In this document: positions 48,037 to 57,046 of the stretch, in pieces
Layout: each line of letters opens with the position of its first letter
Numbering within the stretch: the first letter of the stretch is position 1
Assembly: GCA_012862575.1 (NCBI GenBank)
Contig: BLSF01000025.1
Coordinates: 186,001-250,000, forward strand
Direction of reading: 5' to 3'
Length of the DNA: 64,000 nt
Source: Parietichytrium sp. I65-24A
Taxonomy: Eukaryota; Sar; Bigyra; Thraustochytrida; Thraustochytriidae
Position numbers and translations under genes: made by a program
The notes under the pieces: generated by a model
What the model was told of the DNA's origin: nothing
The model's input: only the letters and a program-made list of their open reading frames with translations
Databases searched by the model: none

Positions 48037-49479
48037 TTACGACGGCGGATACGGCGGCTTGACGGCAAAAGTCCCTGCTTTCGCCTCGAGCGTTGACCTC
48101 GGTGAATTCCCGTCGAGGCTCTTAGCAATACTAGCTGAACCAATAGTCGCGGTCTCTACTGCCTCGATAACAGAGGGCGACGGTGATATGATGCCTGAAT
48201 CCACGGCCTCACGAAGGGTGCTTTGTAAGTCTGCTAGCTTCTCCTCCTGCGCTTGCAGAAGAGATGGCGACGACGCCCTGTCGTCAAGAAACGACTCCAA
48301 CTTTTGCCTTTGCGCGTTTACATCATCCGCGGTGGGAATGGTGGAAGTCACGTAAATTCTGTCCGACAAGCCTTCCGCCTGCACTGGTGACTTGGGTACA
48401 TTGGCAGAAGCACCTTCGCCACTGGCCTCTAATTTTGTCTGCTCCTCCTCGTTCTCCATTTGCTGGAGGGCAAACCAATTGGAGTCATTGTGGCGTCTGC
48501 CCGGGTCCATCACATCCGTCTTGATGCCCCAGTACTTGCTGCGTTTGTGAATTTTGAACCCATAAATTTTTGGCACGATTTTCGGGAAGTCAAGCTCCAC
48601 CAATCTTGGTGGGTACACCATAAGGAAAAGATGGGCGAACGTTCTCCCCCAATACGCACCATCACTTGAGCGGTGCCTGTCTTTCGCCGGTAGGTAGATT
48701 TCGCGGCACCTGCAGCAAAACAGCTTCACCGTGGCTTCCCCAGGAATATCACTCAAACCGAGAGGAAGCAGGGGCTGCCTCTCGCAATCGATTTTTAGGC
48801 ACTCCCCAAAGTCACCGTTATGGTACTTGAGATTCATCAAATTGAGACCTCTCGCGGTGAGGATAAACCTGGAGTGAATGAGCCCGTAAAGTTTTCGAGC
48901 GGATCGTTCAAGGATCAACCTCTCCTCGGACTCTGGAGGGTAGTGGTCGTCGAGTAACTCGTCTTCGTCCATTATAATATCCAGTGCATGGCTGAACGAG
49001 TCTACTGAATCCCCTAGCCCGTGCAAATTGAAGCCGTCGTCGATGTAATCAGCGTCGACCTCGCAATAAAACTCGTTACCCCTGAGCGAGCAAAACCAGG
49101 TCACCCACGAATCTTCCTCCATTTCCGAAGACATCTCACTGGTCAATTCCGAGTCGCCTTCAAGAAATTCGTCCTCGTCCTCTTCTTCTTCCTCTTCCTC
49201 TTCCTCCTCATCTTCTTCCTCCTCTTCCAAGGCGTCGTCCTCGTCCTCGTCTTCTTCGTCTTCCTCCTCCTCCTCCTCCTCTCCGTCGTCAATCACATCA
49301 TCGAAATGTTCTTCGCCGTCTTCTCCTTCAACATCTTCGTCACTGTCTGTCGGTCCATGACTACGCCAAGGCGTTGAAGACGCACCGTTCGCGCTAACGT
49401 CCTCGTTCACGTTTGTCGCCGCTGCGCTGTGATCTTGCGCACCATCCGCTGCAACATCGCCCATTTGTCCGTCCTCCAT
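48037..49479 (-). CDS. Casein kinase II regulatory subunit beta with long acidic N-terminus and C-terminal tail
   Basis: A 480-residue CK2 beta, the dimeric regulatory subunit that binds two CK2 alpha kinases. The core (124-320) opens with SWVTWFCSLRGNEFYCEVD and holds the four zinc-binding cysteines at 227, 232, 255 and 258 (CLKIDC and CCRC), then DGAYWGRTF and IYGFKIH. Human CK2 beta is 215 residues. Here there is an extra N-terminal ~120 residues dominated by Asp/Glu (about 60-105), and a C-terminal ~160 residues with no recognised domain, Ser-rich with predicted helices. The acidic segment may mimic substrate or act as a nuclear-protein binder; that is inference. The normal acidic loop around DEDELLDDH is present. 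The start at 49479 is the first ATG of an open frame. Confidence 0.93.
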   Translation of the reverse strand: MEDGQMGDVAADGAQDHSAAATNVNEDVSANGASSTPWRSHGPTDSDEDVEGEDGEEHFDDVIDDGEEEEEEEDEEDEDEDDALEEEEEDEEEEEEEEEEDEDEFLEGDSELTSEMSSEMEEDSWVTWFCSLRGNEFYCEVDADYIDDGFNLHGLGDSVDSFSHALDIIMDEDELLDDHYPPESEERLILERSARKLYGLIHSRFILTARGLNLMNLKYHNGDFGECLKIDCERQPLLPLGLSDIPGEATVKLFCCRCREIYLPAKDRHRSSDGAYWGRTFAHLFLMVYPPRLVELDFPKIVPKIYGFKIHKRSKYWGIKTDVMDPGRRHNDSNWFALQQMENEEEQTKLEASGEGASANVPKSPVQAEGLSDRIYVTSTIPTADDVNAQRQKLESFLDDRASSPSLLQAQEEKLADLQSTLREAVDSGIISPSPSVIEAVETATIGSASIAKSLDGNSPRSTLEAKAGTFAVKPPYPPS

Positions 49480-51437
49480 ATCTCACTCAGCCTTTGCCAG
49501 ATTTCCGAGCAGAAATCACGGGGAGACAATCTTTGAAAATTGTGCACCAAATCACCCAGGCCCGTTGACTCAAACCCAATGCCAAAATACGCGGACCTCC
49601 TCAACACCAGAGGCACCAAACTCTATCAAATGCAAAATCCAAATGCACCAGCCCTTGCTCGCAAAGATATACTAGCCCAATACTTTTAGCACCTCTAAAC
49701 CTCAAGACTCTCGAGATTGGCCACGAAAATATCCGTGCTTCCTCTTTGCTTCCGCCAATGCTCGTTCTCCGGCGCTTAATACAAGTAACGCAGTCCCTCT
49801 TCCCGCTCTCCTTCGCGCCAAGTACGGAAATTTCGAAAGTTTCGAAAACTGCAGATCCCCAAAGTTCAAAAGCGGACGTCAGTCAACCCCAACCAACCTT
49901 CCTGACTTCCTAATAGCAAGCCGGCGATCCTTAGAGAGAGCTTCACGAAGCCGAGCCCGTCAAGGACGTCAAGGACGGAAAGTGTCCTCGCGTACCTTCC
50001 ACCTTTCTTCCACTGCGCTGCCACGAGGACGCCCTCTCGGTCGTAAGAGTTGACTAGCTGGAGGCGTGGATAGACTCGTGGTGGGTCACACGCAAAAGGA
50101 GATGCAGGGTTTAATTCTTGATGTTTATGCTGTGAGTAATCGTAGTGGTAATTTAAGAAGCGCGGTTTATAATAGGAGAGAGTAGTTGCGTAACACAATA
50201 TCTGTGAATACGATTTTCGATTCAATTTCAAAGTTTCAAAGTTATTTCTTGAAATGAACTTCATGTTCGATGGATGCTCGAGTTCAGTGACTCGACCGTA
50301 AAGCGGCTCAGCATGGTCTCTTTCCAATCTTCGTAAAAGAAAGAGAAAGGCAGAAGACAAAGAGTAATTGTCTTTATGAACTTGGATTGTCGAGTTTTGC
50401 GTTTGCCAGACAGCCTCTGATCCAAAGATCGATCACGCATACTAACACGGCCCAAAAGGAATGTCAAGTACTTGAACCATGTCGTCCAAAGGCCGTCCAA
50501 AGGTAAGATTCCGTGAAAGTGTCCGACTCTGCAACCTATAGTCGCGAACCTCTGATTTCTTGCTCGCCACAATCGGGCGAAGCACGAACGGCATAGGAGA
50601 CCTCGATCTCGTTCATCCCTCCACAATTTACGAAGCACGTCGTCGAGCTTCTTTACGGAACTTACTCGTGCGTTGTGCCTTCGGCTCGTGAATGCTCAGA
50701 ATGCTGACAGTGCTCTTTGTTGCCAAAGAAAAACAAACAAAGAGAGCGGAAGAGACGACGATGGAGATGGAGATGGAGAAGCAATGGAGGCGAGCACACG
50801 AGCGAGCCATTTCATTTGCTCGAAAACGCTATGATACTTCTCGGAAAAGACTACGGTAGGTGCCCATGTCCACATGGACACACTATGGACACGTGCAAGT
50901 TGTATATGTTTTATGTTTACTCAGTACTCAGTACCCGGTACTCAGTACACCACTAATGCTTATGTGTTCATCGACGACGACGACGACGACCATGACGAGG
51001 AGAATAGTTTCATGCTTGTTTGTTTGCGTGTTGGGTACTCGAGGACCCGTGTTTTCAAGTACTAGTACTCGAAAAGTCGCCGTCAGTGTCGTCACTGGTG
51101 GTGGTGGTGGTGCGTGTGCCGAGTGGCAAAGTGGTAAAGTGGCAAAGTGGTGCAGTCGGCGGTGTTGAGATGAACGCGTTGTCGCATAGGTGAGCAACGA
51201 CGGCGACAAGAGGCTCGCGTGTTCAGAGGGCCGTTTGCTGAATTCCACAAAGGGCTGGGAAGTTCTCATAGGACGGGGAAATAGTTTCGCAAGGCCATAA
51301 CAGGGTGGAGGTGTAGTGTGGCGCAGCAGCAGGAGCCGCGAAAAGAACGATCGTTGTGGTGGCGTTTCGACGAACTGGCTGACGTTTTCGGCAGGTGCCG
51401 GCTACAAAGCGCTTAGGCAGGGAGAGCGAAGCTTGAG
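49480..51437. other. 1.96-kb spacer, promoters of CK2 beta and the double-LtrA gene
   Basis: A divergent interval with no credible gene. Open frames lack motifs. Short slipped repeats occur: ACGAC (50970-50995), GTGGTGGTGG (51098-51110), AAAGTGG (51127-51152) and CAGTACTC-type words near 50923-50950. Part of this is likely the leader of the double-LtrA gene. Confidence 0.5.
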
Positions 51438-54400
51438 ATGGATCCGTCCATGGGGGTCCTCGTGGACCCGTCGAAGGGCACTGTTCGGACTTGCAAGCTG
51501 TGTCGCTTCATCGGCCGCAAGGATATCGATGCAAAAGAGCTCAAGGTATCTCTGATGCATCAGTTAAAGGAGACGCAGACAGAAGAGGAAGACCACCACC
51601 TGCAGCACATTGAGATGAATCGGCACAAATTCCCGTTTTATAGTCCACCCAAAGCACTGTACAAGTGGGGCCAGCCTCGAGCAAAGAGAAAGCCTTCCTG
51701 GGGAGCACTGTTCTTTGATCTTGTGTATGTCGGTGTGTCGTTCAAAGCTGGAACCATTCTTGGCGAGCCCATCTCTGGAAACAGCGTATTTTTGTTCTTG
51801 TCCACCGCCCTCGTATTGTACTCGGGTTGGTTCGCAAGGCTCACGTTCGACACGATGATCTCTGCCAACGACAACTTTCACAGACTCAACTTTGTATTGC
51901 AAGGCCTCTTTCTCGCGTTTGCAGCACATAGCCTTCCGAATCCGGGTACAGACCAGACGGCGATCGAGCAGCTTCAAGACTACTCGAACGGTCGCGCGTT
52001 TTCGTTTACGCTGTGCATGCTCATCAACTACTTCCTTCGCATCTCGATATGGGCAGAGTTGTTCTTTCTTGAGAAAGAGGAAGAGAACGCCTGGCGCTAT
52101 GGTCGAATCTCGCTATTCATGGAAGCCACGCCTATGTGTGTTCTTGCACTGGCGTTCATACCCATTGCACAGGAGCAGAGTATATACATAGTGGCAGGAA
52201 CGTGGCTATCCTCTTACATAGCCTCAAGGCTGTGCTGGGTGCTCTTATTCATGACCAGCCGGCTGCATCCAGGAAACGCCTTGCCGTGGGACGTGTACTA
52301 TGCGCTTCAGCGTTTCGGACAATACACGATGTTGATGCTTGGCGAAGGGGTTTTGCAGATCATAATTTTCTTCAAATATGAAGACACAAGTGGGGGCGTT
52401 TCAGGCGAGCTCCTTGCGCTCTTCATTTTGGCGTATCTCTTGTTGGGAGTTTTGCAGATTCTGCACTACTCAACTTTTCCCTTTCGACCCGAAGATCATG
52501 TTTTGCTCCGACATCGTGTGTTTGGAATTCTTTGGGTTGAGATCTTTGCAATTTACTCGGTCGCGCAGCTCAGCGTGGGAGTCGCGCTAAAGAAAATGCT
52601 TTTGCTTACTTCAGAGTGGGAGGAGAGACAGGAGAAGGCATACAAGTACTACTGGCTGTTGCAGGGCTCACTTTGTACCGTTTTGTTCCTTCTCGCCATG
52701 CAGCAGGTTGCACACATAGACGTGGCGCGGGATTTGGGAATCAAGTTTCATTTGAAGACAAGAGAGCTGGACATCTCTCGCGGGCACGACAAGAAGAGGT
52801 ACTGGATTGCAAGATTCTTCTTTTTCCCTGCAATCATGCTACCTTTCTCTGCCTTGCACTGCAAACCTGTTTATTTGGTGCTGATCTCATTTCTTATTCT
52901 TTCGATTCTTTTCGTGTTCCAAGTCGCAACGGGACGATTTAAGGTAAGTTTGCAATTTTTTCAAAATGGAAACTGGGATGGACGTACCGGTACATTGACA
53001 CAGGTATACTGTTCTCTTTCCTGGGCTCGATTTGCAGCGCAAAAGAAAAATGAATCGCGTAGTCGCAATCATCATGGCAATCGGGAAGCTAAAAGTCGCG
53101 CTGAAGAGGAGGCAGAAAGAGATGGAGCGCCTGGCAAGTGCTTTAGAGCCCATCACACCGAGCACATCCAACAGTGACGATGAAAATCGACTAGACACTT
53201 CATTGTCGAGAGAAGAAGGCGAGGAGACAGCTGGGGGAGATGACGAGAGTATCAACCCGCCTCAGTACAGCTCGTTCTCGCCAATGGAAATCGGGGATCC
53301 GAACCGAGCAGAGAGGGGCGATGGCGAGGATACTGGTATCCCGCCACGGATGAGGCGGCGATCTTCATCTGGAATACACATCAAATTCAGCAACAAGTCG
53401 TCAGGTATCAAAAGAGTGACGCCGCCTCGTGACAGATTGAGCTGGTTTGGGCTTGTTTGGAGAGACGCAAAGCGATTCGTTGTCGAAACAAACTACTATG
53501 ATGGCCCTCCGGTCCCAAAACGCGACTGGGAACAGATTCATCAGCACTCTAACGATGAAGTTGACTGGGCAGATCTGTAAGTTTGCTACCTTGTAAATCC
53601 TTGTCCTTCTGACGAGCTTGGCTAACCATTGGTTTTGGCGTGACGCAGATTCTTTGACCTCACTTTTGTTGCAGTGGCCTTCCGCCTGAATGATATTCAT
53701 TTGTCTTCGAGCGAGAACGAGTTTTTAGGATTGTCATGGCAGCACGCGTGGATCTACTTTAGCCAGTTTCTAGCGGTTTATGACTGTTGGATGCGCAAAA
53801 ACACGATGCAAGCGGCATTTAGCACTCCGGATGTGCTTCATAAGCTCTTGGACGTGCTTCAGGGGTGTTTGATTGCAATAATGGCCTCACAAGTGGATAT
53901 TAGCTCAGATTTGGAGGAGATGAATCAAAGCCAGCCCATGCAAACTAGATTTGCTACGGCAAGGCTCCTCTTTGAGCTTACTTTGCTGGCGGAATACCTA
54001 GAGATTCTTTTCGGAAGATGTGGAACTGCCGCAGCAAGGTACATGAAGACCCTTTGCTTCGCGAGCTTTTTCAGCACGAGCAGTATCGTTCTAAGCTTTG
54101 TCGCAATTCACTTCTCGGCCAGTATGTCGATTGTTGCTGTGCTCTGGGCGATACCTTACTTTAGCTTGTACGTTGTGTTTCTGATTTTCTCGCTCATGGG
54201 CAAGATGCAGAACCACTCTACCGTTCCGATTGATCTGCACTATATGGCCCACCGCTACGGGGAGCTGGCGCTAATCATGATTGGAGAAGGTGTCCTGTCC
54301 ATCATTCTTTCCGACATTCCGGCGAAGGGCGATTCCGACTTTACACTGCATTATGCCAACTTCACGTTGGGTTATTTTGACCTTTGTGCCCTCCGCCTAG

Positions 54401-54996
54401 TCTTCTTTTTCATTGAGAGGTTTATCCCAGACGAGATGGGGGCAAGGCACAGCAGAGTACGTGGGATAGTTGCTATTATCTTTCGACCATTTGTATTCGC
54501 GAGCCTGGGGGCAATTGGAGGTCTTGCCGTGTGGTCTACGGTGGAATTGCCAAGTCTGCAGCTTGACAGCGAGTTTTTGGTCTTCATTGCATTTCCAAAC
54601 GCCGTGTTTGTCGCCTCGATGTGGGTTTTGGACTTTCTGAACGAAGGGAGGAAGGAATTTAGTTTTCCTACAAAACGAATCGCAATTGCTCGAGTCCTCA
54701 TCTATGTGCTTAAAGCGTATGCTATTGCTCAGTATTTCGTTACTGTGATAGTCGAGCTTGAGTCGTGGCAAATACAGCTCTTGGACCTTGTGACGACCCT
54801 CTTCGTGTTCATTTTCCATGCGATGCATCGCGAGAGCCGCAATGCAGGAGAGCACTACTATCCTGAGAAAGAGCACGAGCCTGCTCAAGACGACCACCAG
54901 CCGACGATTGAAGAAGCATTAGAGGAACTCGCTCTCGAGGAGCGTCCCCGAAACACCGCCACAATGGAGAGCGTTGACGAGCTGGTTGTCATTTGA
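51438..54996 (+). CDS. Double LtrA-domain membrane protein, three exons
   Basis: Exons 51438-52943, 53038-53576 and 53649-54996 give 1,130 residues. The introns (94 and 72 nt) start GTAAGT and keep frame. Two full LtrA (low-temperature requirement A) domains lie in tandem. The first begins with LFFDLVYV at 91-98 and has RFGQYTMLMLGEGVL; the second begins LFFDLTFV at 682-689 and has RYGELALIMIGEGVL. Between them lies a ~140-residue Ser/Arg-rich, acidic hydrophilic linker, probably cytosolic. Each half has about eight membrane segments. A C-x2-C pair (CKLC, 20-23) lies in the N-terminal part. LtrA proteins were named from a cold-growth mutant of Listeria and their transport role is unknown. The frame of the second domain could be mistaken for a separate gene; the splice phase shows that it belongs here. 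Confidence 0.82.
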
Positions 54997-55495
54997 GCTG
55001 CAGAGCTGAGGCACCGCTCCTTCTCGGAAGCACTGCAACAAATCGCGCTTTTTCCCATACCCGAGTCCAACTCATCACAAAGGCGTCCTCGAACCCCTCG
55101 TTCTCACAGCCGTTTCCTTCAACGATCAACGCTTCATCATCACCAAGCGGCGCCCACTCGCAGCTGATCTCGACAATACCAGAGTGAAATGTGACATCAT
55201 CCAAGTCAAACTTCGCTCCAAAGCAGCTCACATCTCGTTCACCGTCAAGACCGATCTTGTTTCGCACGTCACTCAGACCAACCTTCAACTCTTCACCTTT
55301 CGACCAACATGACAATCTATCTGTCAATCATTACCGGTACTCACAGTACACAATCAATTCACAGTCAATCATCAATCAATTCACAGTGTCAATCAATCAA
55401 TCAATCAATCAATCAATCCTCAGCAGTCAGCATGCATTTACGATAGTCGGCGGCGTGCCTTCCAAGGGACAACTGCGAGGTCACCGCGCGCAGAT
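54997..55495. other. Spacer between double-LtrA and PrpF-like genes, with (AATC)n
   Basis: No gene is called. A minus-strand open frame (54989-55327) has a protein-like composition but no ATG near its start. A (AATC)n repeat lies at about 55389-55421. One TACCGGTA at 55332-55339. The region is the PrpF-like promoter. Confidence 0.5.
55389..55421. repeat. (AATC)n microsatellite
   Basis: About eight AATC units, about 75 bp upstream of the PrpF-like start codon. Confidence 0.85.
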
Positions 55496-56871
55496 ATGGA
55501 TCGACCGCTACGCGTGTGGCTCCAGCGCAGCGGCACGAGCCGCGGCTTGTTCGTGAGCCGCAGCGCCCTTCGCAGCTGCGGCGGTCTGCCGGCCGGCGGA
55601 TCGGGCGGATCGGGCGGGCCAAGTGGCGCCCTGAGCAGCGCGGAGGTTGCACTGGTGCTGCGAGTGCTGCGCTCCCGGCTGGACGGGCTGGCTGGGGAGT
55701 CGTCGGTGAGCAGCAAGGCCTGCGTGGTGGCTCCAGGCGCGAGCAGAGACGCGTGCAAGTATTGGTTCGTGCAGGCGGTTGCGGGCGAGGAGAAAGCGGA
55801 CGAGTCGCACGGGGACTGTGGCAATATGTGAGTGAGCTGTGAGCTGTGAGCTGTGAGCTTTTCGCGGGTTGGGGTCGTTGAGGCTGTGTGGTTGCTCTTG
55901 CCGGTGCGTTGGCGGCTTGGTTTGGATGTCGGGTGGCGTGTCGGAGAGATGTTTGGGAGGCCTTGTGCGTCGAATTGCCGTGGGCTGACTCGTTGAAGGA
56001 GCGCAGGATCGCTGGCGTTGGGCCATTTGCAGTGCGGCACTCGCTTGTGGGCCCGTTTGACAAGAGCGCGAGTGAGGCGGTCATTAAAGTCGACTCGGGA
56101 ACGACAGGCGCGGTGTTCGAGCTGTGCACTCCGCTGGACGGCAGGTCCGGCATGCCGGAATTTAGCGGAGACTGCGTCATCGACGGCGTTCCAGGATCTG
56201 GGGCGCCCCAGCTCGTGCAAAGCCTTAGCCCCTGTGGCGGGAAGACTGGCACTTTGTTCCCCACTGGCCACCGCACGGACCTGATCGAGTCGGAGCTGCT
56301 TGGGATGGTTCCGGTGACTTGCATCGACGGGGTGAGATGCCTGGTGATTGTTCCTTCGAGTGTTGTCGGAGTCTCTGGGTCAGAACCTCGCGAGACACTC
56401 GAGTTCAACAGCACCCTAATGCAGAGTCTGGAGGAAGTCAGACTGAAGGCTGCGATTCAAATGGGGCTTGGGGACTGCAGAGGAAAGGTGTCGCCCAAGC
56501 TCTGTCTAGTGCGACCTGGCCCGGAACCCAACACAGTCGCAACGACTTATTTTGTTGCGCCCTTCAACCATGAGGTGCATCCGTCTATTGCAATGACGGC
56601 GGCGCAATCTCTCGCAATCTGCTGTCTTTTCGAAGGCACTGTGCTTTCCGAGCTCGTTGCTCCGCAACATCTGCAGTACAAAGCTCTGGAAGCTGACCAT
56701 GTGCACAGCGGTGAGGTGAGGCGATATTACTTTCCTATCTACCACGCACAAGGCAAGGCCGACATCACCGCAGATGTCAACATCCAGAATGGGGACTTTG
56801 AGGTGTTCCGCACCGGCTACGTTCGGACGTGTCGTCTGATCATGGAAGGGGACACTTTCCCGTACTTGTAG
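55496..56871 (+). CDS. PrpF-family isomerase (methylaconitate / oxalomesaconate type), two exons
   Basis: Exons 55496-55827 and 56007-56871 give 398 residues, the normal length of PrpF. The intron is 179 nt with a GTGAGT donor. PrpF isomerises 2-methylaconitate in the methylcitrate cycle; relatives act on 4-oxalomesaconate. The family opening RSGTSRGLF is present, as is a Lys at 74 (SSKACVV) and a Cys at 108 (GDCGN), corresponding to the Lys73/Cys107 pair described for PrpF of Shewanella. After the intron the frame continues into GVGPFAVRHSLV, another family block, so the joint is well supported. Substrate cannot be told. Family members are mostly bacterial and fungal; a transferred gene that later gained an intron is possible. 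Confidence 0.88.
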
Positions 56872-57046
56872 TAATTCGGGACGGCCTCATCTGTGGCATA
56901 CTCTTTTTCGCCCAGAACAAGCGCATGTGTATGGCCGAATCCTGAAGCGGAAAGCGGGATGGAAGAAAAGAGATACATATCGCGTCCAACCATTTATAAC
57001 TATTTTGCTATTTATAATTTCGATCTTTCTTTGCACTTCTATAGTT
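56872..57046. other. Short convergent spacer
   Basis: Only 175 bp separate the PrpF-like stop from the Tousled-like kinase stop. It is AT-rich, consistent with overlapping 3' untranslated regions. Confidence 0.5.

Noticed and set aside
53674-54996. Separate LtrA gene
   Set aside because: The FFDL motif that begins the domain is only complete if the exon is joined to the preceding exon at 53576/53649; no own start codon precedes the motif.
54989-55327. 112-residue minus-strand frame with protein-like composition
   Set aside because: No ATG near its start, no domain, and it overlaps the end of the LtrA gene. It could be an exon of an unseen gene but I cannot support it.
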